A stretch of DNA of 64,000 bases from Pseudoscleropodium purum (GCA_963969395.1 OZ017805.1:6200001-6264000); one strand, 5' to 3'. Numbered from the stretch's first letter, positions 11,770 through 24,100 are shown. Numbers and translations: made by a program. The notes: generated by a model from the sequence alone, not told the origin.

Positions 11770-12504
11770 AAGACTCTTGAGACGTTTTCACTTTTTGTGT
11801 CTAATGGAGGTTGCTTTTTAAGCCTCTTCAAATTGAATGGGTACACCTTGTGACCATCTTGTCCCACCTCAAGGTCATAACCATCTACCTTGTATAATCC
11901 ATCATAGGAATCCATTTTGTTCCATTCAAGGTCCACATCATGGCCCCTAATCAAACAAACATATTTGCCACGTTTGTAGCTATTGATAAGAGCTTTATTC
12001 CCTTTCTTAGGCTTTTGATCCTCCAATTGCCACTTCACCTTTGTAATTGTTTCTAGATTGTCTCCCCATGGTCATCATTATTTTAGTAACCACTAGAGAT
12101 TACCACACTATAAGCCACCTTCTCCCCTTGATCTTCAATTCATGCAATCTCTCCTTGCACTTGATGGTCCAAACTAATTACAAACATCTCACTTTGGAAT
12201 TCAAAATTGTTGGCAACAAAGATACTAGGGGCATCACTAAAACCTTGAAAATCCAATGACATTCTTTGCTCATTCATCAATTTCATTGCTTGCAAGTTAG
12301 GCCAATTACTAGCCAACTTATCACTCTTCTTGAGTTCTTAATAATGTTGTAAGAGCTGAGAGTACTAGGCATGCCATTGCTAAATTGATCCATGGCAATG
12401 AACTGGTCAAAATCTCTCGATAATTCTCCCTCTCCCTCATGAGCTCCCACACCCTTAGGGTCTGAAGTTGCCTCTTCCGCAAGAGTTCCCATTCGTTTCT
12501 TCAC
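11770..12504 (-). pseudogene. SRA1: stand-alone SRA-YDG (methylcytosine-reader type) domain, decayed
   Basis: The minus strand from ATG at 12504 encodes about 70 residues of unrecognised N-terminus (MKKRMGTLAEE...). A region aligned by eye to SRA domains follows: EFQSEMFVISLDHQVQGEIA (about 12200-12140) resembles the start of SRA, GEKVAYSVVISSGY (about 12110-12070) resembles the KVAxSVVxSGGY strand, and 12038-11797 gives DQKPKKGNKALINSYKRGK, LIRGHDVD and SYDGLYKVDGY with V.PF.LKRL.KQPPL. The last part is the characteristic DQK..GN.AL / V.VIRG / YDGLY / F.L.R...QP.L pattern of SRA proteins such as SUVH and VIM/UHRF1. Known SRA domains flip out and bind 5-methylcytosine in nuclear DNA. No SET, PHD or RING segment is visible. 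In-frame stops (near 12131, 12069, 12030) and a frameshift near 12020 show it is a pseudogene. Confidence 0.78.
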
Positions 12505-13189
12505 ATTTTATTACTTTAAATAATAAATACAAGATACGGGAATTTATAGTACAAAAGCTTCATTGAGAAATCAAGTTTGGAGAGAGGATCCAAAATTATT
12601 ACCAATAAAATTGTACTTCAAAAAAAGAAAAAAAGAAAAGAAAATACTAACATATTATTTGCACATCAAAAAGCATTTGACCCCCCAAAACGTCTAAAAA
12701 TTAAAATTCCATTTAACTCCAATCAAAAAAATGTGGCCATGTAGTGACGTGGTGTGAAAATGAAATAAAAAGTTTTGGTGTCAAGGTTTTACAAAACCAA
12801 ACTAGCCTGAGTATTTTACATAAAAAAGAACTAAGGAACTAAAGAAGGGTGTGGAAAAAAATATGAATTTAACATCCATGAAATTCTACCAACATGTTAC
12901 TACCCTAAAAAGTGGTGTGAAATTGAAGAAGAATTTCACATTAACAAAAGTGTTTACCTAAAAATTAAGGTGAAATAATCAAAGATAAAATTGTAATCTA
13001 TAAATCATATCTTATTAAAAAATTTCTTTCATAGGAAAAAAATAATTTTATAGCAATCAAAGTGGAATGCTTCCAAATAAAAAAAAATTCACTCTATATT
13101 TTTCAACAAGCCAAAATGAAAAATTATATAATCTATACACGTTATAGTTTATACAAACATTTTTTATTTATTTTTGTTAACTAAAAGTG
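12505..13189. other. AT-rich upstream region of SRA1
   Basis: Gene-free. It matches 44560-45230 upstream of SRA2, for example AATACAAGATACGGGAATTTA and CTAACATATTATT.CACATCA. It therefore belongs to the duplicated segment and may hold the old SRA promoter. Confidence 0.7.
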
Positions 13190-13342
13190 CAGGGTTTAGG
13201 GTAAATGGGGTGGACAAGGCGGACGGGGCATTTCGACAAGGTAGACGGGCAACGGTGAATAACATGGACAACAAATTTTGCGAATGTCAACGAACATTGT
13301 AGACCCAACATCCGCGGACGTTCGGACATCCTATCAACCTTG
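13190..13342 (-). mobile_element. hAT-type MITE, degraded
   Basis: It begins CAGGGTTTAGG and ends CTATCAACCTTG. Its last 60 bases are homologous to the reverse complement of the left end of the intact MITE at 17581, including CGGACGTTCGGACATCCTATCAACCTTG, so it lies in the opposite orientation. The 8-bp flanks (TAAAAGTG / CCTTAAAT) no longer match. It sits about 690 bp upstream of SRA1 and marks the right end of the duplicated segment. Confidence 0.7.
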
Positions 13343-14009
13343 CCTTAAATATACATTTTTCTTTGTTAAATGCTATAGAAAATTATATAATGAAGTTCTA
13401 AATTTTTTTAATGGAGGGAATTGTAAGGAAAATGGAATGTGTCAATTTGTGAAAGTTACTTACAAGACACCATTAGCACTTTTAAAAGGTACCTAATTTG
13501 TTGCATCATAGGAAAAGAATGTAATGAAAGTGTAAAACCATGTTCATGAATGATTCATCATGGCAGCATTTGAAACAAAACATTCATTAAATTCTTCCAA
13601 CAATCAAGCTCCATTCAAAAAAGAAATTAATTATTTTTCATACCATAATTATTTAAGTCTTAAACACATTTGTACAAGTCCAATGTCATCATATTTAGTA
13701 CTTAATATGACTAAGTGACTGCCTCTTATAGAATGAGTATTTCATGAAATAGTATTAAAGACCTCATTAGTACTTCAAATCGTCTATTGATTGGCTTTAT
13801 TGCAACCACTTTAACAACCTAGAGAATCTCTACATGGTTTTATGAGTCACACCTACTTAGTTTCCATCCCACAATTTCACATTTCCTATCATAGATGTCC
13901 TCTTAGGCCAAATTAAAGAAAAATCCATTATGAATGTATCTTACATGTGCATATAGTCAATAATGTATGACCTAGTTAATTTTCACTAAAATACCATGAA
14001 CTTATACAA
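13343..14009. other. AT-rich stretch without a gene
   Basis: Nothing supportable is seen on either strand. The homology to the right-hand duplicate stops at the start of this stretch. Confidence 0.5.
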
Positions 14010-14800
14010 TGATGATGTGGTCCATTTGAAGAAGATCACTCTACTAGATATTCTTATGACCTTTGAATCCTAAATTAAAATTCAAGACATTTCTTATTTC
14101 AACATTTTTTCCCTTCTTTATTTTCCACCATGTACATGGATAAATTTTGTGGTCATTTTTTCATTTTACCAAGGACATTTATTGTTTTGAGGATGGTATT
14201 TAATTGCATCCTACACATTAAAAAAAGGAATAATAAAAAATAATCATGAATAATCAACCTTGACACAATTACTAATTTGTACTAATTTTTTTACTTGGCT
14301 ATTAAACCCAAGTTTATGACTTTTGCGAGATTGGTTCTTTAAAATATAGGACCTTTCTTTAAAAAAAAATTTGATGACGTAGTTCATTCCAAGAAGATCA
14401 CTCCACAACAAATTTTAATAGCCTTCAATTCCTAAATTAAAGTTCAAGATGTTTCTTATTTTAACATTTTTTGCCTTCTTTATTTTTGATGATGTCCATG
14501 GGTAATTTTTGTGGTAATTTTTTTGGTTCTGCTAAGGACGTTGATTTTTTTTGAGGGGGAGGGGTGTTCAATTGCATCCTACATGTAAAGAAAAAAGGAC
14601 TAATAAAAAATAATCATGAATAGTCCACCTTGACACAATTTCCATTTTGTACCAATTTTTTTTACGTAGGTGTTATGCCCAAGTCCATGACTTTTGCGTA
14701 AACAATTCTTTAAAATATAGGACCTTTTTTATATTTTTTGATGATATGGTCCATTTAAAAAAGACTCTTCCATCAAATTTTTTAAACAATAGTTATATTT
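14010..14800. repeat. About 365-bp tandem repeat, 2.2 units
   Basis: Units begin with TGATGATGTGGTCCATTT-like sequence at about 14010, 14372 and 14739. Units 1 and 2 align along their length, sharing CAATTGCATCCTACA-like and ATAATCATGAATA words and TTTAAAATATAGGACCT at the end; unit 3 is truncated. Confidence 0.85.
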
Positions 14801-15985
14801 TTTTGGTTCATGCCAATTCTCTCAAGAAGAAATATTGCCAATTTTTTGGATGGTGTATGAATTAATAATTTTTCCAATCCAAAATATGTGGACCAAGTAT
14901 TTTTACAATGAATCTTGAACCCTAAATCCTAAATCCTAATTTTGACTTTATAAACCCATATTTTGAAATTCAAACACTTTATTATTGAACACAAAACAAA
15001 TGTCTTTAATTTTTGAAATGTTAAATTTTACTTTACACATGTATTATTCTATGGCACAAAAAAAGAATTCTAAGAAATGTGTCATCTTATTTTGAGAAAT
15101 ACAAATTTCTTACAAAAAGTGCGCATTAAGTGTGCTTTCACAATATCATGACTTTATGGAAAAGGTATGAAATAGTTGACTTTGCCAATCTGCCAAGTCT
15201 TAAAAGACCTAGAATAAGAACAAATAGCAAGAATTTTGCGGGAACTAAGTGAAAGGTTAGTTGTCAAATGGAAAAAGAATCTTCTAAAGAAAGATAGCTT
15301 GAACTTTTCTAAAAAATCTTTTGGGCTAAAAACGTGTTGCAAAGTAGAAAGTACAAAGTGGAAGATAAATCTCTCTAAAAAAGGATTTGAAATTCAAACT
15401 CCTTCATTTAATTTGGCACGTCCCTTCCCCTCGGTGCCAAAATATTGTGCATTGGCGTTGAGTTTGTTCTTGCTTCTCTGATTCTATTCTTTCATTTCGT
15501 GTTCACTTGTCAACCTCTGCAAGCACTTCCTAAAACATTTTTCTTTTGCCAATTGCTTCATACTATGGTTCAATTTTTTGAACATGTCATTGTTGAAGGA
15601 GGCGTCTTGTTCTTGTAGGTGAGGATTGTACTCTCTAAGAGAAAATAACATTCTTGTAATTTTTTGTGTCATTTTTGTTGTTGAACTAGTTTTGTCATGA
15701 TAAAGTCACGATAATAGACATTAAATTTCAGTATCTTGTACTCATCTCTTTAATACAAATTTTTCTTCTACACCTTGTATTCTTCATCTTGACGTAGTTT
15801 TTCATTTCAAATGTATTCACAGAATTGCAATTGTAAGTTCAACTTGTTTTTGTATTTGGAAGAATTCTACAGTGTGAATGGATATTTGTAATTGTAGTTG
15901 TAATATACAATTCTATTTTTAGAAAGACTTAGTTAGTTGCATAATTTTTCAATGCACATGAATTGACTTCGTTGAAATCCTATTA
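14801..15985. other. AT-rich stretch without a recognisable gene
   Basis: It contains only short open frames that I cannot assign (for example 15236-15481, plus). It lies upstream of the palindrome array and of T1. Words resembling CCCTAAATCCTAAATCCTAA occur near 14919. Confidence 0.4.
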
Positions 15986-15989
15986 GCTC

Positions 15990-17150
15990 AACATGCAATT
16001 CAGGTCGGTCCGACTTGAATTGCAATCAATGAATTATACGTTTTAGACCTATACGTCATATCTAATTGTTGTCATTTGACAATGAAATATTCTATAGTAT
16101 GGTCTTGCAATTCATTCTAGACCAACCTGAAATGCAATTCCAAAATTATACGTTTCAAACCAATAAGTCATAGCAAACCGCTTTACCTTGACTTTATATA
16201 TTGTATAGTGTAGTCATGCAGTTTAGGTCAGTTTGACCTGAATTGCAATTTGAGACTTATAGATTTTTGACCAATACGTCATATCAAACCTTTTTGACTT
16301 GACTCTCCTTTATTGCACAATGTAGTCATGCAATTCAAGTTGGTCCAACACTTTGACCTGAATTGCAATCCAAGAAATACACGTCTTAGACCTATAAGAC
16401 AAATCAAACCATTTTGAGGTGACTCTAAAATATTGCCCAATATAGTTTTACAATTCCAGTTGGTTCGACCTGAATTTTTATCTTGGAAATCGTCACTTCA
16501 TTGCTATAATTCAGGTTGGACCTACTTGAATTGTCATCTACAACTTCTATGTTGTAGTACTTTATTTCAATTAAATACAACTTGAAATGCTTTGCAAAAC
16601 TCATATATTCTCAAATACAATTCAAGTCATATTGATAAATAAATTTCACCACTAAATTCTTTGATTTAAAAGTATAATTAAAGTTGATAATGTGTATTTA
16701 TGTCTACAAAGAATAAAGTCCTTTAATGCAATTCAGGTAGGACCGACCTAAATTGTCATTTGAAAACCTAATGAGATAGAGGTATATTTCAAATTGGACC
16801 CATTTCAATTGTCATCCAAAAATTACATGATCTAGAATTGAATTTATTTAGTTAAGTTTCCACCTAGATTGATATCCCAAAATTTATAAATATATGAATG
16901 CAATTCAAGTTGGATTGACTTGAATCAACATCCTAAACATCTTGAAAAACCTAATGCAATTCAAGTTAAACCGACCTGAATTATGATCTAATAAATCTAC
17001 AACGCATTTGTATAAATTAGCTCAAGTCAACCTAAATCGATGTCCCAAACTCACTTCCTCAAAAATCATTGTATCGTCATTATATGAAATGGGATTTTCA
17101 AGTATTGTTCAAGTTTAATGCAATTCAAGTCAAACCAACTTGAATTATAT
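15990..17150. repeat. Array of imperfect palindromes (TGCAATTCAGGTCGGTCCGACCTGAATTGCA type)
   Basis: About a dozen copies of a 30-38 bp imperfect palindrome, each pairing a TGCAATTCARGT half with an ACYTGAATTGCA half. Clear copies lie near 15993, 16106, 16217, 16329, 16447, 16505, 16729, 16898, 16954 and 17118. The first four are spaced about 112-115 bp and share a linker with ATACGTTTTAGACC and TACGTCATATCAAACC. The array ends about 85 bp before the T1 start codon. It could be a subterminal transposase-binding array of the T1 element or an unrelated satellite. Confidence 0.85.
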
Positions 17151-17572
17151 ATGCTATTAGTCTATTGGTTTTTTCTACCATTTATCTCCAAGTTAAATCT
17201 TATTTGTATATTGTTTTTTATTTACAAATAAAATGAGCTTCAATGCTATACCAGTTGATCTCATGGACTCATCAAACAATGAGTTTCAGATTCTTGAGCA
17301 AATGAATGTTGGCATTCATGAGTGCGAAGGGCTTCTTCGTTGGATGTAGAATACAAAATGCATTACTTGGTATAATGGTGAGGCTTACTTGTTGGAGAAG
17401 GTACATGTCATAGTGTGAACTTTGAACTCGTACTTGGTGCCAACGGACCTCTCGGAGATACTTATGTATCAATGCACATTTCAAAGTCACATTTTGAAGT
17501 GGACATTATTTAGGAGTGCGTTTATTCTTTGGTAGCTTGGCCCATTTAGTTGGTCCACTATGATGGGGCAAG

Positions 17573-17580
17573 TTTGCATG
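17573..17580. repeat. 8-bp target site duplication (left)
   Basis: TTTGCATG directly precedes the MITE and is repeated exactly at 17896-17903. Confidence 0.95.
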
Positions 17581-17895
17581 CAGGGTTGACAGGACGTCCG
17601 GACGTGGACGTTGTGTCCGCAGCGTCCGCTGACATTCGAGCTCCCGGCGGATGCAACGTCCGCCTGTCCGCCCGTCCATCCGCCTGATTACGGCCGTCCG
17701 ATCGACGCGCGGACTGATCTAGTTCGCACGATCTGGGCGTCCGCCTTGGGCGGTCGGGCTGTCCGCCCCGCCCGTTCGCCCCGCCCGTCCGCTTTCTGAC
17801 GGCGGTCGGGACGCTGCGTCCGCTAGCGTCCGTGCGTCCGGACGTCCGGAAAACGGACGCTATTTTGGGGCGGATGTTGAGATTCGTCAACCCTG
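17581..17895. mobile_element. hAT-type MITE, 315 bp, GC-rich
   Basis: Terminal inverted repeats CAGGGTTGAC ... GTCAACCCTG, flanked by a perfect 8-bp duplication TTTGCATG. Eight-bp duplications and CAGGG-type ends are hallmarks of hAT elements. The interior is very GC- and CpG-rich and made of GTCCG, GTCCGCC, GGACGTCC and CGGACG words in both orientations, strikingly unlike the host T1 sequence. It encodes nothing; the open frames across it are by-products of its composition. The intact ends suggest it is younger than T1's decay. Confidence 0.93.
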
Positions 17896-20420
17896 TTTGC
17901 ATGATCATAAAGCTAGGGACAATTTCAATCGTTTGTAAGCAATGCTTTTGAACCCACTTTCTTCAAAATCTACAAGACTTTATACAAGTTCCATTAAGAA
18001 CCCACCTCGTGGGAGTGTTGTGAAAACAAAGGACCTTCTCACACAAGAATCAATCAGCACGGTGTCCAACAAAGTATGTTGTAGCAAAAATTACATTCAA
18101 TCGTTTTTTAGGGCGAAAATTCAAGCCTTTCAAGAATGTATTATCGAAATTTGACTTTCAAGCATAGAGCCTTCATGAAGACTGATGTATACAAACATAT
18201 TCATGAAGATGCACGTAAAAGGAGGATGGTCACGATTGAAGAGATGAATGTGTGTTTGCATGCATGGATGCATATTGTGAGGATTATAGAATCCATGTTC
18301 TATTGCTACTTAAAATACATGTAGAATGATCGGGAAGCAAAGGAACGTGGTAATATAGGAATGTTGAAGCCTAGAGAGCACATTGAATAAGCCATAGTTT
18401 TGTTGAAGTGCATCCTAGACAAGAAGGCCAATCACATGATATATCATACTCAAACTTTGAAGGCAGGTGACAAAGTTCTATCTAAGATTCTTCTGGCCTC
18501 ATTTCAATGAAAGGACCAATTAAAAAAACTCAATGAAACCAATGTGGCTTTTGGTTTAAAGGAGATTTCAACTTCAAACTTGAGCAAGATGAGATCCAAA
18601 AAGTTTTCAAAGTACAATGTAAAGAAGCCAGGAGATGATTTTGCTTAGTGCACTACTTGTGACAAATATAATGAGTTCACGATGGGTGTTTTTGCTAGAT
18701 CCTAAACTATTATGAAGTAGTCAAGGAGGTTTGATAAGCATTAGATCATTGTTTGTGCCCATGGGGATTTGTATTATATAAATTAGAATTTGTCGTTTAA
18801 TTCTCCGTATGAATGTGTTGCAATCATATACAATAAGATGGATCATGCAAAAAACGCTTCTCTGTCTTTTCTCATAAGAATAAAGAACTTGATGGCCTTA
18901 TGAAGCTACCCATTTGTGTGACAGGGTCATGAGAAAGGTAGAGGATGGTGCCAAAAAAAGAAAAAAAGGCCCTTTTTCTCTTGTTTCAATTTCAAACTCT
19001 TTTAGGTTAGACCTCGGTAATAGTAGGGATCTTTTGGAGTTGGAGTGTGCCCTCCTTTCTTTTGAGGGTAAGATTCCACACGTTGCATGCAAGAAGCCTT
19101 TGGCCCTTGCTTGGGCAGACCACTCAAGACCCACCATCTTTTGAAAAGACAGATATTCTATTGGTAGTGTTGCCCCTGTGGTGGAACCTTTTTCAAAAGC
19201 CAAAATTGGCATTTCCATTCAACTAGACATTGTTGATATATCCAAGTCAATGATGTTATCACAAGATGATTGCATATGGTCATGTTGATGTGCGCTATGT
19301 GCACTATAGCTTAGATCTCTTCGCCCATGACTCCAACTATATTATTGATTCAATGGCAAAATTGTTACAAGATCTAGACTTGGAATCAAAGTCTTTTTTT
19401 TGGTAGTTGTTCAAAAATTTAAAGTTCACGAATTTTTTTGTAACAATGCTAGAAGATACGGATATGTGTGAAGCATCGTTACCACTATTGCCAAATACCA
19501 AAACACTGCCAATGCAGCTACCATCCATTTTGAACGTGCAAATAGACAATGCCATTGGAAACAATAAGAATAGATATGTTTTCTATTTTTGGTCTCCACT
19601 TACTACAAACTAGATCCTCTGGAAAGTCTATGTGAACTTCATGATTGTTGGTCATATACATGATGACATTGATGCGCTATTTGGAAAATGGAACATGCTT
19701 TTGAAGAAAGAGAACATCCCTATGTCTCTGCACTCATGAGGTCGTTCATAGATGTGAATTCTATTTTGTCTATCCTTCACTTTATTGAAGAAGTGCTTTA
19801 TTTCAAGGATTTCATAGCAAGGATTTTTGTAGATGGCGATGACATCCTTGTGGGTACACAATGCCACATCAATTGAAGTTCTACCTAAATTTAGCAGGGT
19901 GCTTTGTCATGAAGTACAAACTTTTGTACACTAATGTTGACTAGTTAAGGGAAGACGGAAGAGGCATTAAGTTGTGGAAAGAAGACGTTGAAGGACAAAG
20001 TTTGTGGCATTTGATGCACCATTGCTTCCTTGGTTGAAGCCTATGAAAGGCTTGGAAGACATCGTAAAAGATGTGTCGGGGTTTGTGAAGTATTGGGACA
20101 ATTTATGCAATGTAGACATCACAAAGGAGTATTGAAGATGTCATGAGCATTTGGTGAAGTATTGGCATGGCATGAAGGTAGCATTGATGAAATCATTATC
20201 TACCTTTTATGTTTTGAGGGACGATTTTTGGACAACAACATGTATTCAAGCAAGTTGAGTGGATCAATGAAGAATTTAGGGAGGATGAAGCATATGTTGG
20301 GCAATTGAGTGGTTGCCCAAATCCATCCTTTGGATTGGCACGAGATTTGTTTAGAGGCTATTTTGTTGTAGTTTGACCTGCATATAGTGACTTCCATCTA
20401 GTTTGGATTGCAAGGGTGGG

Positions 20421-21168
20421 TGAAAGTACACTTCGGTTGCCCTCTTGGGCCAATGTACAATTCGATGCAAAATGTACATTCTATACAATTTGAATATGCC
20501 GCATATTCTAATAGTTTATTTGGACTTTTGGCAAAAGTATTTGTCAATTCAAGGCATGGTAGCCATCGTAAATTTCAGACATCCATCAATGGCAACAAGC
20601 TTCTTTGGTTTCTGTGGCTTTAGTAGGCTTTGTGAATTTTTGGCAATTGGCTTCTTTAGTTGCCATGGTTTTTTTGCTTTGATTTTGCGATGGTTTGTTA
20701 TAGCAAATAAAAGACTTACAAATAAACATGTCAGATTCAAGAAAAAGGGACTTTGTGGAAGGCAGAAGATTACAATGCGGTGAGGGAGTGTTTGAGAGAT
20801 GGAGAGGCAGATAGGTAATGTAGATGCCATCAATTGGTGAGGGAGAAAGAAGTAGTAGCTCATTTTCTTGTTGTATAGAATGAGGAATTGGGGGTAGAAA
20901 GGGAATGGTCTCCACAAGAGCAATCATTTATTTTGTCTAAAATTGTAGATTTCTTCATTTTAAAGATGCAAGGTTGCATGGAGGCATTTTCTAGGATGAA
21001 CATTATGAAACATTTCTTGGAATATGAATGCATTTCTCCATTTCTTCCCAAATATAATCTTAAAGGAGATGTTGCTAAAGCTCAATTTGAATTTTTCAAA
21101 AATTATCAATTGGACTTGGATGCTGTGAAGGGTGTTCAATCAATAGACATATCAACTTGAAAGGCTAT
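20421..21168 (+). other. Unassigned stretch with a 90-codon open frame
   Basis: The only notable frame is 20888-21160 (plus), starting MGVEREWSPQEQSFILSKIV and ending shortly before R1. I cannot identify it; there is no clear signal peptide or membrane segment. The sequence may be the 3' remnant of the T1 element or part of an unrelated gene. Confidence 0.3.
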
Positions 21169-24100
21169 TGTAGGAGCACAAAAACTCAAACTGGATAAGT
21201 TAGTCTAGAATTTGGATTAGATAGATTTGTATATTTCAATTTTTTTGTAACTTCTAGAGATTTCCGCTACACTACGACTATAAAAGAAATAGTGAGTTTC
21301 CGAGTTGCTAAAACCATTAATAACGTTATGAAAACAAATTCGATATGAATTCGGGATCCAAAAAAGTACTAGATTCTCCAAACCTATGTTTTAGACTTCC
21401 GGTCTAAGAAACTAGGAGATCGTTAGGGAAATGGTCATCTACCCGTTTTCCATCGGAAACTGTTGACTGCGCGCTAGGTACTTAAACCCATCACCACTCC
21501 TCTTTTTCTTCCTCTCTGCTTGATGAACTTGATGAACGTATAGTTGAGAGAAAGAGTGGTGAATTAATGACCGAGATAGGAAGAGACGAAAGGAATAGGA
21601 CCACATTAGGTTTACTAGTTGTCAGTGATTCATGGTAGCAGTTGCCAATCCGACCTCACGAAAGTCTGGAGTTGTAGCCCGGATGGTTTGTTTGGTTATC
21701 CCTTCCAATTCGGGTCACTAAGTACAGCTGGAGGAGGACCTCATGTGTATCGGGTGTGTCAAATTGTTGGATAGGCTGTGGAGTATGAAGAACGAAGAGA
21801 TGATTCAAGAATTCATTTATGGAGTTTTGAATTAGTATGAGTTGATAGTGAAAAGTTGGCTCGTAGATTGGACGGAAGACATCTGGGTGGATGTCTATTT
21901 GTTTAAGAAGAATGGGCTCGGACTAGCTGGAAAAGCGGACAAGTACGTGACCAGAAAGTTCTAGAGTCAAGCCCACTCAAAGGAGGGTTTTGCCATTAGC
22001 GATTATAAAAACGAGAGGCATAGATGAGTACTAAACTTCCTAATTCCAATCTTGTATCCGGAAGAGCCTACCTGAGTTACAATCATGGTGGCCAATACCA
22101 TTTTCAAGGCTTTCAAGGACCAGATTGTCCATTAGGGAAGAATGATTCAAGGAGTCATGGGTAAGCTAGTAGAATACGTAGGTCGAGCAAAGTATTATCC
22201 TATCACGCCATATCTATTCCACCTCTATCACCACAAGGAGGTCTTGAGTACTGCGGAGACAATTGAGTACAACATTAGAGTCAAAATCCTAAAGTACGGC
22301 CTCACAGAAGAGTTGGAGAAGGAAGAGAATGAATTTGAAGAAGAGCAACCGGAAGAGGAAGAAGAAGTAGTAGACCGGAAATGAAGGAAGTCCACAGATC
22401 CGATGGCACAAGGGAAGGTGCCAACACTAGAACAGGAGGAACAGATACTAGATCCGGAACATTCTCAAGAGCTCGAGTTCTTCAAAGCCGGAATTCAATG
22501 GATGCAACATACCAAACAGATGCATGGCGACCTAATGGATCATGTGCTTCTTATCGCAAACGAACTCAAGGTGGAGTTAGACGAAAATTTGGAGGAGATC
22601 CGGAAACGTCCGAATTCGAAGGAATTCCAACAAAAGGAGGAACAAATCTAGAAGTTGGAGGAAGAAAGGGACAGCTTCAACTCCCAACTCGAGTGGACGA
22701 AGGGGGAGCTGAACGTGGCGAGATGGAAAGAGATGGAGGCTCTCTGGCGTGTCCACAACCTCAAGGAATTTATCATGGTTTCGGAACATATAGTGATCCA
22801 AGCTGACCTCTATACCGCCTACTTGGCGAAGGAAGGGCATATGATTGGATCTAGGATGGTGAAGATCTTGGTCGACTTTGAAGCTCGGATGGGGATTGTG
22901 TTGAAAGACATGCGGAAGTTGCTAGGGTATTTGGATCCGGAACAAGCCATCGACTTAGAAGGGTTTCTAGAAGTCTTTAAGAGCATATTCTGGGATACTC
23001 CAATTCAATAGACTCCAATCCAGCAAGTTTCGAGTGGTTTGATCCAGCCACAATTGGAGGGACTAAAGTCTATCCTCACCCTAGTTGCAAGACCCTTAGG
23101 TAGCCCAGCATAGACTCCATCAAGACTAGTAGGACTTGAGCTAGAGAAAGGGGTGAGTAGAAAGTCTGTTCCAATAGAACAAGCGCTTTCCATCCCAATT
23201 TTTCCACCCCTTGGGAATGTAACAACTGGAAAGTTTAGGGTACCCGAATTGACAATTTGCGCCAATCTCAACGTAGGAATTGGAGTGATGACGAATCCGG
23301 CTCGATCACACTCAGAAGACTTCTTCATATGCAACAATTGACTTTGAAATAGGATCATGTTGAGATTGCATTGAGTGAATCGCCGTAAGCCAAAGACTCG
23401 GAGATTGAGGAGTTAGAAGAAGAGGTGTTGAAGTTCGGATCTGAGGAAGAGACGGAATCAGAAGATTTGCCTCCCAAGGTTTTATAGAAGCCTCAAACTT
23501 GGTCACCAACAAAGAATACACCAATAAAGGCTTTAGTGAAGATTCTAGGCAGTCAAAGTGGGAGCAGCTCCAAGAAGGCACAACAGGATAGAACACAGAT
23601 AGTTAGGTAGGATTTTTATCCAGTATGGGATTTCCAAGCATGGATCCGAGTTCTAGATTGTTTTAGGAGTTTCGGATTTGTCGGGATTGCCTTTTTGGCT
23701 TTTTAGGTGTTGACTTTGGTTGTGATTTTGATTTTTAAAAGTGGGCAAGTTAAATGCCCTCTCATTCCATCCTAGTAGTTATTTTGTTGTATTTCATTTC
23801 CTTCTTTAATTTGAGTCATTTGGTGAACATTCTGGCTCCAACTATATATCCAGATTGTGTTGGTTTGTTGTTTTGAGTGTTGAGATGTGAGAAGGACAAG
23901 TGAGGAGGAATCTAGATTTTGGATAAAGAAAGTGTTATTGTAATGGTATTAAATAGAAAACAAAACAGCTACGCGTGGTGGCTTTGAACTACCGGAACGG
24001 TAATCCAGTTTTTAGTGAAGAGTGGTGTAAGTGCAGATCTGGAATTTGAAACAATTTTGTGTGGAGATTAGTGATTGTCAAAGGAAACTCTCATTCAACG

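Larger units (their letters stand above)
17233..20420 (+). pseudogene. T1: DUF7869-like transposase gene, decayed
   Basis: A long plus-strand relic starting MSFNAIPVDLMDSSNN at 17233. Recognisable parts are a Cys-containing segment TTCDKYNEFTMGVFARS (about 18652-18702), CVAIIYNKMDHAKNASLSF (about 18811-18867), QIDNAIGNNKNRYVFYFW (about 19540-19593) and VNFMIVGHIHDDIDALF (about 19633-19683). The DN..G.NKNRY and GHTH.DID patterns (GHIH here) mark the DUF7869-type DDE domain found in many eukaryotic transposon proteins. The end, near FGLARDLFRGYF at about 20330, resembles the C-terminal bromo-adjacent-like part of such proteins. Dozens of stops and frameshifts are present, and a hAT MITE interrupts it at 17581-17895. 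In an intact relative it would be the nuclear DNA-cleaving enzyme of a cut-and-paste element. Confidence 0.72.

Noticed and set aside
17558..17908. 116-codon minus-strand and 62-codon plus-strand open frames with Arg-rich sequence
   Set aside because: They lie across the hAT MITE, and their openness comes from its GC-rich composition; neither shows a domain.
20549..20927. Overlapping minus-strand frames of 113 and 124 codons
   Set aside because: They overlap each other out of frame with Lys/Thr/Pro-rich simple composition and no recognisable motif.
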